A stretch of 34,737 nt of DNA from Minisyncoccota bacterium (GTDB lineage Bacteria; Patescibacteriota; Minisyncoccia; Phycocordibacterales; JAGLOS01): positions 1-34,737 of the forward strand of contig JAGLOS010000005.1 in NCBI GenBank assembly GCA_023137615.1, read 5' to 3'. Of this stretch, positions 1 to 8,143 are shown piece by piece. The translations under genes and the position numbers were made by a program. The notes beneath the pieces are model-generated. The model saw only the letters and a program-made list of their open reading frames with translations. It was not told the origin of the DNA and ran no database searches. Each line of letters starts with the position of its first letter. Position 1 is the stretch's first letter.

Positions 1-1167
1 ATGTCATTATTTATTCTTGGATTCGCTGTTTCGGTAAAACTAAACGCTCTTTTTATACTTGCCTCGATCTTGTTGTGCATATTATATATGGTCCCGTATA
101 AAAAATGGCATATTTCCGCACAACAAAAGACAAAAGTGCTTTTTGTAGGAATTCTTTGCTTTATGACACCTCTACTTATGTGGTCATGGTATGCAATAGA
201 CACTGGTGGAATTTACAAAATAACAAAATACACAAATATTATTTCAAGTCATAATGAGACCTCGCTCGCTCTCGACAAAGATCAATTCCAAAAATTCGGT
301 ATTGATATCGCAACCTGCCCTTTTAACGGAGAAATAGAAGATAATAACCGTTTTATTAAAAAACCACTCTCTTTCAACAACTTTCTTCTTGTTCCGTGGC
401 AGATCACAATGAACGAAAGAGGATTTTCACGTTTATATGTAACTGAAATAGGATTTATTTTTCTTATTACCGGTATACTTTTTCTTTTTTCTCTTGTACG
501 TTTATCATATTCAAAAAAGAGGACGCTTGTGAAAGACAAAAAAATTATTCCTTTTGTCATCATTACAACAACATACTGGATTTTATGGCTTTTGTTTGGA
601 AGAAATATTATATGGTACGGTTATTCAGGGTTTGTTTTTTTATGCATTATGATTCCGCTTGTGTTTCTGTATAACTCAAAAAATAAACTTTTTAAAATAA
701 TACTGTATGCCGCCATAGCTATTAACATACTCATCATGTTGACCATCCGAACGGCACATTTTGCACATCCATACACTCTTATTTATGTTGCAGAAAATAT
801 TGATCATTATGTGGACAAATTTGAGCCCATAACCACAATCCTTAATTCATCAGAAGATACCTTTGCGTATCTCATCGAAGGAGAAATGTTGTATTACATA
901 AAAGACAACCACGAGCGTGTGATAAAAGATCACTACCTTGACCTGTTTACCTGTCTCGATAGCAAAAAAGACGACGTTGAAATATTGCAACACTTACAAA
1001 CTCTTAATATCGATTATGTGGTATATAACAATCAAATCTCCAGTGTAGGAAACAATCCTACAGGCATGCGACGCAAAGAAATAGTTCGTTTTCTTCTTTT
1101 TGCACAAAAAAATCTCAAACAAGAATTAATTACGGACGATTTCTTTCTCTTTTCTGTTCCTAAGTGA
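1..1167 (+). CDS. Membrane glycosyltransferase-like protein, C-terminal part (5' end outside window)
   Basis: The visible 388 residues hold about six hydrophobic segments (roughly 1-30, 45-62, 150-170, 182-205, 207-224 and 230-250), followed by a soluble C-terminal region of about 130 residues. That layout, and an opening stretch reading GFAVSVKLNALF, resemble the C-terminal half of GT39/ArnT-type polytopic glycosyltransferases, which use polyprenyl-phosphate sugars at the membrane. The catalytic acidic residues of that family sit in the N-terminal loop and are not visible, so the assignment is by topology only. The frame is open from base 1 and the protein is short for the family, so the true start probably lies upstream of the window. 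It ends 78 bp before recG. A different polytopic membrane protein is possible. Confidence 0.55.
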   Translation: MSLFILGFAVSVKLNALFILASILLCILYMVPYKKWHISAQQKTKVLFVGILCFMTPLLMWSWYAIDTGGIYKITKYTNIISSHNETSLALDKDQFQKFGIDIATCPFNGEIEDNNRFIKKPLSFNNFLLVPWQITMNERGFSRLYVTEIGFIFLITGILFLFSLVRLSYSKKRTLVKDKKIIPFVIITTTYWILWLLFGRNIIWYGYSGFVFLCIMIPLVFLYNSKNKLFKIILYAAIAINILIMLTIRTAHFAHPYTLIYVAENIDHYVDKFEPITTILNSSEDTFAYLIEGEMLYYIKDNHERVIKDHYLDLFTCLDSKKDDVEILQHLQTLNIDYVVYNNQISSVGNNPTGMRRKEIVRFLLFAQKNLKQELITDDFFLFSVPK

Positions 1168-1230
1168 CACACTCGACTTGAGCATTTGATATAAGTAAAA
1201 AATAAATTACCGCAAAACGCTCTTTCGCGC

Positions 1231-1236
1231 TACAAT
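1231..1236 (+). promoter_or_regulatory. -10 box of recG (leaderless-type)
   Basis: TACAAT lies 9 nt before the recG ATG. Transcription would start within about 3 nt of the start codon, leaving no room for a ribosome binding site. No clear -35 box is seen. Confidence 0.45.
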
Positions 1237-1245
1237 ACAACATAT

Positions 1246-3429
1246 ATGCAGAAAATAACCCCCCAAATACTAATAATAAACCATTTCCAACTTAATCCGT
1301 CTCAAAAAAGGGCTTTAGGGAAACTTCATTTACATACACTGCAAGACCTTGTATATCATTTTCCACACCGATACAGTGACATTGGAAAAATTCGGAAAAT
1401 AAGCACGCTCAAAGGAGGCGAATCAGCCACCATATACGGAACCATCTCCAAGATAAAAACACGAAAAGCATTCCGCACCAAGATGCCCATGGCAGAAGGT
1501 ACTGTCGAGGATGGTACCGGAAAAATAAAAGTAGTGTGGTTCAATCAAGCATATATAGCCAAAATGTTCCCTGAAGGTTCAATGGTTATGCTTCAAGGAA
1601 AGATCACTGATGGGAAAAACGGATTTACTCTCGCAAATCCCGAAATTGAAAGAACCAAAGACATGCCGATAGATGCCAGCGACACGCTTTTTATGAAAGA
1701 TAAAGAAATGTTCGGCATACCTGTATACCCGGAAAGTAGAGGGATCACGTCGAGATGGTTCCACTACAATATCCAGAAAATTCTTGCCTTGGGTATTCTC
1801 GATGAACTTGAAGATCCTATTCCGAAAAATATCCTCAAAAAATACAACCTCCCCTCCCTCAAAACTGCACTTATCTGGATCCACGGACCCAAAAAAGAGT
1901 CTGACGCGCAAGCAGCGCGCAAGCGCTTTGCTTTCGAAGAAATTTTCTACATCCAACTCTCACGACAAAGATCCAAGAAAGAATATGAAAAGAATAATTC
2001 ATACGCGATCGATATATCACAGGATAAATTAAATGAATTCATAGACAGATTCCCTTTCACCTTGACGAGCAGTCAACAAAACGCGACTAAAATGATAATA
2101 AAAGATCTCTCAAAAGAAAAGCCAATGCTCCGGCTGCTTGAGGGTGATGTGGGGTCAGGAAAAACCGCGGTTGCGGCCGCCACAAGTTTTGCGGTCATTT
2201 CCTCGTATCCTAAAGGCAAACCGGTGGATAAATTACAGGTAGCATATATGGCGCCAACGGAAATTTTAGCTAAACAACTCTATGAATCATTCATTCAATA
2301 TTTTTCACACTTACCCGTGCAAGTCGGTCTTATTACCTCTTCCGGCTGTAAAAAATTTCCCTCAAAAGTAAACCCTGAAGAGCCAACAGATATTTCCCGC
2401 TCCCAGCTGCTTAAATGGGTTGCAAACGGTGAGATCGATATTATGGTGGGCACCCATTCGCTTATTCAAAAAACCGTACAATTCAAACACCTCGCATATG
2501 TGATCATTGACGAACAACACCGCTTTGGCACAACTCAACGCGCAAAACTTGTACAAAAAGAAGGTCATTCGCCACACTTTCTTTCAATGACCGCGACCCC
2601 AATACCGCGTACTCTTGCTCTCACTATTTACGGCGACTTGGATCTCACGTTGCTTGATGAAATGCCCCACGGCAGAAAGCCCGTTACCACTGAGATCGTT
2701 CTACCGAGTAAACGCGAAGAAACTTATGGGAAAGTGCAAGAAGAGCTAGCACGAGGAAAGCAAGTATACGTGATCTGTCCGCGCATAGATGAACCGGACC
2801 CCGACAAAGAACTTGCTCTTATTGTAAAATCGGTCAAAGAAGAAGCTGTGCGCTTAAAGAAAAATATCTTCCCGAAATATAATATTGAAATACTTCATGG
2901 TAAAATGCCTGCAAAATCACTTACGGTAAGCAAGAAAAGCAAGGAGTCTGTTATGCGCGATTTTGAAGAACACAAAATTGATATCCTTGTAGCCACATCT
3001 GTCGTTGAGGTTGGCGTTAACATTCCCAATGCAACAACTATTATTATTGAAGGTGCTGAGCGTTTCGGACTCTCCCAGCTTCATCAGCTCCGCGGACGTG
3101 TCCTGCGAAGCGAAGACCAAGCGTATTGTTACATCTTCGCTGATACAAAAACAAAGAAAACTCTCGACCGTCTCAAAGCACTGAAGACTGCCAAAAACGG
3201 TTTTGAACTCTCCGAGCTTGATCTGCAACTGCGCGGAGCCGGTGAGCTCGCAGGCAAAAAACAATGGGGTATCTCCGACATCGGTATGGAAGCCATCAAA
3301 AATATAAAAATGGTGGAAGCAGCGCGAAGCGAAGCAACACAAATTCTGGAAAAAGACCACGACCTAAAAGATCATCCACTTATTTCCGCGCGCATAGCAA
3401 AATTCGCAATTCCGATTCATTTTGAATAA
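1246..3429 (+). CDS. recG: ATP-dependent DNA helicase RecG
   Basis: RecG remodels stalled replication forks and branch-migrates Holliday junctions. The 727-residue protein has the family order: an N-terminal wedge with OB fold (about 55-135), helicase domain 1 with Walker A GDVGSGKT (300-307) and the DEQH box (422-425), motif III TATPIPRT (about 449), and helicase domain 2 with the QLHQLRGR arginine motif. Two details differ from the usual form. The segment after the LITSS stretch (about 363-388) carries roughly 15 extra residues where RecG normally has a short TGSLKGKER-type loop. The motif normally ending RVGRG reads RVLRSED. The start is the ATG just after a -10-like TACAAT. Length and motifs make the assignment secure. 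No repair operon surrounds it. Confidence 0.95.
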   Translation: MQKITPQILIINHFQLNPSQKRALGKLHLHTLQDLVYHFPHRYSDIGKIRKISTLKGGESATIYGTISKIKTRKAFRTKMPMAEGTVEDGTGKIKVVWFNQAYIAKMFPEGSMVMLQGKITDGKNGFTLANPEIERTKDMPIDASDTLFMKDKEMFGIPVYPESRGITSRWFHYNIQKILALGILDELEDPIPKNILKKYNLPSLKTALIWIHGPKKESDAQAARKRFAFEEIFYIQLSRQRSKKEYEKNNSYAIDISQDKLNEFIDRFPFTLTSSQQNATKMIIKDLSKEKPMLRLLEGDVGSGKTAVAAATSFAVISSYPKGKPVDKLQVAYMAPTEILAKQLYESFIQYFSHLPVQVGLITSSGCKKFPSKVNPEEPTDISRSQLLKWVANGEIDIMVGTHSLIQKTVQFKHLAYVIIDEQHRFGTTQRAKLVQKEGHSPHFLSMTATPIPRTLALTIYGDLDLTLLDEMPHGRKPVTTEIVLPSKREETYGKVQEELARGKQVYVICPRIDEPDPDKELALIVKSVKEEAVRLKKNIFPKYNIEILHGKMPAKSLTVSKKSKESVMRDFEEHKIDILVATSVVEVGVNIPNATTIIIEGAERFGLSQLHQLRGRVLRSEDQAYCYIFADTKTKKTLDRLKALKTAKNGFELSELDLQLRGAGELAGKKQWGISDIGMEAIKNIKMVEAARSEATQILEKDHDLKDHPLISARIAKFAIPIHFE

Positions 3430-3434
3430 TTTTC

Positions 3435-3449
3435 AATCAAAAAGAATTC
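3435..3449 (+). repeat. 15-nt dispersed word downstream of recG
   Basis: AATCAAAAAGAATTC lies 6 nt past the recG stop. The identical 15-mer occurs on the minus strand at 30730-30744, also shortly downstream of a stop codon. In both places it is followed by a C/T-rich, GCAGC-like stretch. It may be a 3'-end element. Confidence 0.4.
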
Positions 3450-3487
3450 TCTATAGCTCTGTTGTGGGGGGCAGCGTATAATGTGCT

Positions 3488-3533
3488 ACAAAGTTTAAGC
3501 GCTCTCTCCTTACGTCAAGATGACAAACTTTGT
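3488..3533. repeat. Inverted repeat between recG and the MscS gene
   Basis: ACAAAGTTT (3488-3496) and its perfect complement AAACTTTGT (3525-3533) flank a 28-nt spacer. It lies between two converging genes with no T-tract after it, so it is not a standard intrinsic terminator. No gene is seen in 3430-3598. Confidence 0.4.
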
Positions 3534-3598
3534 GTTGGGGTGATTTTGAAAATATTATCACTACAGCCCTGCTGCGAGGTAATTTATTTAAAAAGAAA

Positions 3599-4564
3599 TT
3601 ACTTTTTAGAATCAGACTTCTTCTCTTTTTCTAATTTTTCCGCCTCCTCTTTTTCTTCTTCTTCCTTTTTCTTTTTGTTGAAAAAATCAAGTACAATTTC
3701 CACTGTAGTGTTTTTTAGTTTCTTTTCGAGATCAAAATTATATCTGGACATAACATATCGGATCTTCCACTTTACGGTATCTTTTTCTATTGATTCGACG
3801 TTGATGGTAATATTATCCTTGCTCGCAATTACATCACGAAACTTTCGCGACATCCTAGAGATAATACGCCTTTGCAGTTCCTTATAATATTGCAATTGGT
3901 CTTTATTGAGAACAACATCCACAAACACATTCTTGACCGTGCTTTTGCTATAATTTATTACCTCACGAGTAGTAACTAGATTATTAGGAATATATATAGT
4001 ATCTTTTGTGTCGGTCAAAAGCTGAATATGCGTAAAAGTCAGATCTTTGATCCTGCCCTTATGGTTTCCGATCTTAACGTACTCGCGCAGTTTAAACTTT
4101 CCGGAAAACATAATATTAACACCGTTGATAAAATTAGTGATATATTCTCGAAAAGAAATAGCAAGAAAAGCAGTCATGATGGTCAAAGACATCAAAAGTT
4201 CTTTTATATCAATAAATAAAATATCAATTGCGGCGAGAACAAAAATGAGTCGGAAGAAAAAAGATGATAACTGGTTAATGCCGATGGTAAAATTGTCAAT
4301 ATAGTCTTGTGGGCGCTTGTTTTGCTTTCTATAAATAAAAACAATAAACAGAGAAACAACAGCAAACGAAATATTGAGCGCGAAATATATAACAACAAGG
4401 TTTATGATCTCCGTAAAAAATTTTATCGGAGTAAAAAGATCAACATACACGCGAGAGGCATATATTGAAAGGACGAGAAGTGCAACTCTCACATAAATAC
4501 CGCCGGAGTACGACGGTCTAAGTGTTGTAATAAAATTAATAAATTTGTCTTTTGCCATGATCAT
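3599..4564 (-). CDS. MscS-family mechanosensitive channel
   Basis: Small-conductance mechanosensitive channels open under membrane tension and release solutes during osmotic downshock. The 321-residue protein has about four hydrophobic helices in its first 160 residues. The last, around LAISFREYITNFINGVNIMF, corresponds to the pore-lining TM3. It runs into the family's beta domain, seen as REYVKIGNHKGRIKDLTFTH followed by TIYIPNNLV. A C-terminal alpha/beta region follows, then a strongly charged KKKKEEEEKEE-type tail from about residue 295. An alternative start is the in-frame ATG at 4558. The gene converges on recG with no partner gene. The subfamily is uncertain; YnaI/MscM-like is possible. 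Confidence 0.85.
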   Translation of the reverse strand: MIMAKDKFINFITTLRPSYSGGIYVRVALLVLSIYASRVYVDLFTPIKFFTEIINLVVIYFALNISFAVVSLFIVFIYRKQNKRPQDYIDNFTIGINQLSSFFFRLIFVLAAIDILFIDIKELLMSLTIMTAFLAISFREYITNFINGVNIMFSGKFKLREYVKIGNHKGRIKDLTFTHIQLLTDTKDTIYIPNNLVTTREVINYSKSTVKNVFVDVVLNKDQLQYYKELQRRIISRMSRKFRDVIASKDNITINVESIEKDTVKWKIRYVMSRYNFDLEKKLKNTTVEIVLDFFNKKKKEEEEKEEAEKLEKEKKSDSKK

Positions 4565-4664
4565 TAAGAGTATGTTTGGTTGAAAATAGATATCTATATA
4601 TTACATACATGCTCAAAATTAGACAAAAGGTTACAAAATAAAAGCACCTCGTCTTGTATTATTT

Positions 4665-4741
4665 CCTTACAGGAACTGTCCACCTTTTGGATATTTTGTT
4701 TCGTTGCACTCACAAAATAATCCCAAAAGGTCTTACGAAGC
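4665..4741 (+). repeat. 77-nt dispersed repeat, copy 1
   Basis: This stretch begins CCTTACAGGAACTGT and ends CGAAGC. It aligns over its full length to 8661-8737 at roughly three quarters identity by eye, and both copies are 77 nt. Both sit beside small-RNA genes, a tRNA here and tmRNA there. No ORF is conserved between them. Confidence 0.6.
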
Positions 4742-4759
4742 TCCAAGTATTCGCTTCTC

Positions 4760-4780
4760 ACCTGGGACCACCAAGATATA
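4760..4780 (-). pseudogene. tRNA fragment (anticodon 3' stem to variable loop)
   Basis: These 21 nt are identical to 4936-4956 of the intact tRNA, covering half the anticodon loop, the 3' anticodon stem, the variable loop and the start of the T stem. The match stops abruptly on both sides. It is too short to form a tRNA. Confidence 0.6.
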
Positions 4781-4831
4781 CTTTGTATAAATTCATCGTT
4801 CGGGTGAACAAAAAATACGCCTTACTATTTG

Positions 4832-4872
4832 TGCGCCTGCCTGGACTCGAACCAGGGACCACCAAGATATAT
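4832..4872 (-). pseudogene. tRNA 3' half without a 5' half
   Basis: Read on the minus strand this is a 3' anticodon stem (CTTGG), the variable loop TGGTC, a complete T arm (CCTGG TTCGAGT CCAGG), an acceptor strand CAGGCGC and a discriminator A. The T stem is swapped relative to the intact neighbour (CCAGG/CCTGG) but still pairs perfectly. No D arm or matching 5' acceptor strand GCGCCTG is seen upstream, so it is a remnant, unless its 5' half lies elsewhere. Confidence 0.6.
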
Positions 4873-4916
4873 TCAGAGAATATAATTCCATCACTCGCAG
4901 AAATTGCAAATCTGAG

Positions 4917-4990
4917 TCCGCCCTCCAGGACTCGAACCTGGGACCACCAAGATATAAGCTTGGAGCTCTAACCAACTGAGCTAAGGGCGG
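4917..4990 (-). tRNA. tRNA-Ile (anticodon UAU)
   Basis: The minus strand folds as a standard 74-nt cloverleaf. The acceptor is CCGCCCT/AGGGCGG with discriminator A. The D stem is GCTC/GAGC, the anticodon stem CCAAG/CTTGG, and the T stem CCAGG/CCTGG around TTCGAGT. The 7-nt anticodon loop CTTATAT places TAT at 4954-4956, read from the minus strand, which decodes AUA isoleucine. CCA is not encoded. Most bacteria read AUA with a CAU anticodon modified to lysidine by TilS, so a UAU tRNA is unusual. Fragments of the same tRNA lie on both sides. Confidence 0.88.
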
Positions 4991-5026
4991 ACTCATATTT
5001 TCAATTTACTACTCGTTTGAAATTAA

Positions 5027-5081
5027 AAGCTTGGAGCTCCCTGCCTACCGGCAGGCAGGTAACCAACTGCGCTAAGGGCGG
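5027..5081 (-). pseudogene. tRNA-Ile 5' half interrupted by a palindrome
   Basis: On the minus strand this begins CCGCCCTTAGCGCAGTTGGTTA, close to the intact tRNA 36 nt away, then carries a 20-nt insertion, then resumes GAGCTCCAAGCTT up to the anticodon loop, where homology ends. One D-stem base differs (GCGC for GCTC) and no 3' half follows. It is a decayed partial duplication. Confidence 0.75.
5040..5059. repeat. 20-bp palindrome inserted in tRNA remnant
   Basis: CCTGCCTACCGGCAGGCAGG is self-complementary apart from one mismatched pair. Comparison with the intact tRNA shows it sits exactly between the D loop and the 3' D stem, so it behaves as a precise insertion. Confidence 0.6.
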
Positions 5082-5139
5082 TATGGTGGTTATACTACTA
5101 AAAAACCATCTTTTCCGCAATGAAAAAAGAATGCGTCAA

Positions 5140-5436
5140 TTATCCCGCAAACCACATGATCTGATCAAAATCATCTTCCTCTGCGGCTTCATTTCTTTTT
5201 TCATACCCACACTCTTCGCAACGATGAGTAATGATATATTTATCTCCCTTTTTTTCCACATCCACCGGTCGCATCATTGCTCCACATTCGCTCGCGCGAT
5301 CCCCGGGGTGTATATCCACATGTTTGCTCCACAAACATTGCGGGCAATGGTTGGTATACCCATTGCCGGAAACTTGCGCGCCGCAATGTTCGCAAACAAA
5401 ATCTTCTTCCTTACGGATAAATTTTTTTGATTGCAT
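5140..5436 (-). CDS. RNHCP-domain zinc-ribbon protein
   Basis: This 98-residue protein has the RNHCP signature: FVCEHCG (Cys15, Cys18), GYTNHCPQCLWSKHVD (Cys31, Cys34), PGDRA, and a second CEECG pair near the C-terminus. The paired cysteines probably bind zinc. The family has no established biochemical role. The start at 5436 is chosen because the family motif begins soon after it; a longer frame starting at 5487 adds 17 unrelated residues. It lies downstream of ftsH on the same strand with 77 bp between. Confidence 0.8.
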   Translation of the reverse strand: MQSKKFIRKEEDFVCEHCGAQVSGNGYTNHCPQCLWSKHVDIHPGDRASECGAMMRPVDVEKKGDKYIITHRCEECGYEKRNEAAEEDDFDQIMWFAG

Positions 5437-5513
5437 ATTAGATCGTAAATAGGTAAATATCAAAGGCAGTCCTTGGTATTCACACAAAGCCCTTTTTGTT
5501 TTGAATAAACTTT

Positions 5514-7535
5514 TTATTCTTGAACTTCATCCTCTTTTTGATGTTTTCCCTCCTCAACAATTTCTTTGGCTATTGTTTTTACCATATCTTCCTCCTCTTT
5601 TTTCTTCGGAGTAATGCCATTTGCTATCAAAATTTTCTCAAAATCTTCTCGCTCAAGCGTTTCGACACGTATCAGTTCTTTGGAAATGACCTCAAACGCT
5701 TTTTTGTGCTCAGTAAGAATCTCTTCCGCCTTATTCTTTGCTTCCTCGATCATTCTCGACACCTCCTTGTCAATTCGCGTTGACATCGTCTCAGAAAAGC
5801 TCTCTTCGAAAGAACCTCCCATACCGGGCAAAACCCTGCTCGGGCTACTCTCATACGCCACCGGACCAATCTCATCTGACATACCATAACGAGTCACCAT
5901 ATTTCGGGCAAGTGCGGTCGCTACCTGCAGATCATGTGAAGGACCTGTTGTAATATCATTAAAGACCATCTGTTCTGCCACATATCCACCAAGCGATACA
6001 GCTAATTCATCAAGAAACTCTTTTTTAGACTGCAAACACTTCTCTTGGAGTGGGAGCTTGAGTGTGTACCCACCCGCTGCTCCTCGTGAGATGATCGTTA
6101 CTTTGTGAACCGGATCCGCATGTGGAAGTACAGACGACACAAGAGCATGACCTGCTTCGTGGTATGCCGTAATCTTCTTTTCTTTTTTTGAAAGCAAATG
6201 ACTCTTTCTCTCGGGTCCCAACATCACCTTCTCGATCGATCGAATAAAGTCAAACTGACTCACTTTCTTTCTGTCTTCTCTGGCTGCCAAGATTGCCGCT
6301 TCGTTCATAAGCGAAGCAAGATCAGCTCCCGAAAAACCGGGGGTCCTTTCGGCAATAACTCGTAAATTAACATCTTCAGTAAGGGGTTTCTTTTGTATAT
6401 TGATCTTTAGGATCGCTTCTCTGTCGTTGATATCAGGCAGATCAAGCATAACTCGTCTATCAAACCGTCCGGGCCTAAGCAATGCGGGGTCAAGAACATC
6501 AGGACGATTGGTTGCCGCCAGAATAATAACTTTTTCATTTGGCTCAAAGCCATCCATCTCAACCAATATTTGATTAAGTGTCTGCTCGCGTTCATCGTTG
6601 CCTCCGCCAACACCCGAGCCGCGCACTCGTCCCACTGCGTCAATTTCATCTATGAAGATGATTGCGGGCGACGCTTTCTTTGCCATCTTGAAAAGGTCAC
6701 GCACGCGGCTTGCTCCCACACCAACAAACATCTCCACAAATTCCGAACCGGAAATAATAAAGAACGGCACACTGGCTTCACCTGCAACGGCTCGCGCCAT
6801 GAGCGTCTTTCCCGTACCGGGCGCACCCACCAACATTATTCCTTTTGGTATTCGCGCACCAATATCCAAAAACTTTTTAGGATTCTTTAAGAAATCAACG
6901 ACCTCGTGCAACTCTTCTTTTGCTTCTTTGTTACCGGCTACATCTTTAAATGTTACTCGTTGATTTTTGTCATTCGGGTCAATTATACGCGCTTTTGACT
7001 GTCCAAAAGAGAACGCTTGCATTCCTCCTGAACCTTTCACTTGTCGTGAAATGAACCAGAAGAAAAATACCAAAAAGAGGATTGGGATCAAAAACGGCGC
7101 CAAGTTAAGCAACCAATAGCCAAGCCCTGTTGGGTTTTTAACATCCAAGTCTACCGTCGCAAAGATCTCCGGGGTTACACCATAATTTACCAGTGTCTCA
7201 GAAAGTGATGCTTCAACTTCTTTCTTCGATTTTTTTATTATCGGTTCAGTATCTTCCGTAGCATCCTCCGGCAACAGATATTCGATCTTAAGACTATCAC
7301 CTTCTACTTCGATCTTTACCACTTCACCCGCCACAATATCTTGTGCAAGCTGTGAAACTGCGATCTCTTCAATCTCTTTTTTGTTCTCAACAAACACTGA
7401 ATACAGAGTCGCGATCACCAAAAAAACGAAAATGACTGTTAAAATATTGTTAAAAAATGATTTGTTTGAACCTTTTTTAGGTTCTTTTCCCTTAGGACCG
7501 GGCGTGTTTTTGTCTTTTTCATCAAATATTTGCAT
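5514..7535 (-). CDS. ftsH: ATP-dependent zinc metalloprotease FtsH
   Basis: FtsH is a membrane-bound hexameric AAA+ protease that degrades misassembled membrane proteins and some regulators. In the 676-residue numbering, the order is a first TM helix (about 31-51), an extracytoplasmic domain, a second TM (about 141-166), Walker A GAPGTGKT (240-247), Walker B IIFIDE (295-300), the second region of homology with [19 protein letters not shown], and the zinc-binding HEAGH (462-466). The C-terminus ends in a charged tail. The ATG at 7544 overlaps a perfect TATAAT box, so the ATG three codons later at 7535, giving 673 residues, is the likelier start. It is divergent from smpB, and all catalytic motifs are intact. 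Confidence 0.96.
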   Translation of the reverse strand: MQIFDEKDKNTPGPKGKEPKKGSNKSFFNNILTVIFVFLVIATLYSVFVENKKEIEEIAVSQLAQDIVAGEVVKIEVEGDSLKIEYLLPEDATEDTEPIIKKSKKEVEASLSETLVNYGVTPEIFATVDLDVKNPTGLGYWLLNLAPFLIPILFLVFFFWFISRQVKGSGGMQAFSFGQSKARIIDPNDKNQRVTFKDVAGNKEAKEELHEVVDFLKNPKKFLDIGARIPKGIMLVGAPGTGKTLMARAVAGEASVPFFIISGSEFVEMFVGVGASRVRDLFKMAKKASPAIIFIDEIDAVGRVRGSGVGGGNDEREQTLNQILVEMDGFEPNEKVIILAATNRPDVLDPALLRPGRFDRRVMLDLPDINDREAILKINIQKKPLTEDVNLRVIAERTPGFSGADLASLMNEAAILAAREDRKKVSQFDFIRSIEKVMLGPERKSHLLSKKEKKITAYHEAGHALVSSVLPHADPVHKVTIISRGAAGGYTLKLPLQEKCLQSKKEFLDELAVSLGGYVAEQMVFNDITTGPSHDLQVATALARNMVTRYGMSDEIGPVAYESSPSRVLPGMGGSFEESFSETMSTRIDKEVSRMIEEAKNKAEEILTEHKKAFEVISKELIRVETLEREDFEKILIANGITPKKKEEEDMVKTIAKEIVEEGKHQKEDEVQE

Positions 7536-7542
7536 GGTGCTC

Positions 7543-7548
7543 ATTATA
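7543..7548 (-). promoter_or_regulatory. -10 box of ftsH
   Basis: TATAAT on the minus strand lies 7 nt before the ATG at 7535 and overlaps the upstream ATG at 7544. This implies a nearly leaderless transcript and decides the start. Confidence 0.6.
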
Positions 7549-7615
7549 CATTAAAATTTAAGAATTAAAAGACTTTAAATATCAAAAATAACAAGACAGT
7601 CCAGCGTTATTGTGG

Positions 7616-7621
7616 TATAAA
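7616..7621 (+). promoter_or_regulatory. Extended -10 box of smpB
   Basis: TGTGG directly precedes TATAAA, 9 nt before the smpB ATG. A partial -35 (AAGACA, 7593-7598) sits 17 nt upstream. The message would have almost no 5' leader. Confidence 0.55.
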
Positions 7622-7630
7622 TTGGTGTAC

Positions 7631-8080
7631 ATGAGTAAGTATTTATACAACAAAAAAGCAACCTTCAACTACGAAATTGTTGACACCTTATCTGCCGGCA
7701 TTCAATTGCACGGCTTTGAAGTTAAATCGATCAAAACTTCAAAAGGAGGTTCGTTGGAAGGGTCACATGTCATAATAAGAAATGGTGAGGCATTTTTGGT
7801 GGGCGCACATATTCCAGATTATCAAATGGGAAACACGCCAGCAGGGTATAACTCCAGACGGGAACGCAAGCTTTTGCTTACCAAAAAAGAGCTTGAGAGA
7901 ATACTCGAAACAGAACATTCAAGTGGGTTGACAGTAGTACCCCTTTCATTGTATAGTAAAGGCAGGTACATCAAGGCAGACATTGCAATTGCGCGCGGAA
8001 AAAAGAAATACGACAAGCGCGAAACAATTAAAAAACGAGATTCACAACGTGAACTCGCACGTGAATTTAAAACACGGTAA
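7631..8080 (+). CDS. smpB: SsrA-binding protein SmpB
   Basis: SmpB binds the tRNA-like end of tmRNA and carries it to stalled ribosomes for trans-translation. The 149-residue protein begins with a typical KKATFNYEIVDTLSAGIQL and contains GFEVKSIKTSKGGSLEGSHV, the AHIPDYQ stretch and a basic C-terminal tail (KKRDSQRELAREFKTR). The start is the ATG at 7631; an upstream in-frame ATG at 7610 lies in the promoter and adds only seven atypical residues. Its RNA partner ssrA lies 63 bp downstream on the same strand, so protein and RNA form one functional module. Confidence 0.96.
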   Translation: MSKYLYNKKATFNYEIVDTLSAGIQLHGFEVKSIKTSKGGSLEGSHVIIRNGEAFLVGAHIPDYQMGNTPAGYNSRRERKLLLTKKELERILETEHSSGLTVVPLSLYSKGRYIKADIAIARGKKKYDKRETIKKRDSQRELAREFKTR

Positions 8081-8108
8081 GCCCTTTAAAAAAAGACCGG
8101 TCACTCGC

Positions 8109-8143
8109 AAGCAGTATTGATCAACTTACGCTCAATACTGCTT
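8109..8143 (+). promoter_or_regulatory. 12-bp hairpin abutting the tmRNA 5' end
   Basis: AAGCAGTATTGA and its perfect complement TCAATACTGCTT (8132-8143) enclose an 11-nt loop. The stem ends exactly one base before the tmRNA 5' G at 8144. No T-tract follows, so it does not look like a smpB terminator. A processing signal or precursor leader is a plausible role. Confidence 0.55.

Noticed and set aside
3488-3533. Intrinsic terminator for recG
   Set aside because: The 9-bp arms are separated by 28 nt and no T-tract follows.
4832-4872. A second functional tRNA gene
   Set aside because: The T arm and acceptor strand are present, but no D arm, 5' anticodon stem or 5' acceptor strand is found upstream.
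4654-4971. Open frame of 105 codons crossing the tRNA cluster on the plus strand
   Set aside because: It runs antisense through the intact tRNA and its fragments; the repeated residues simply translate the tRNA copies.
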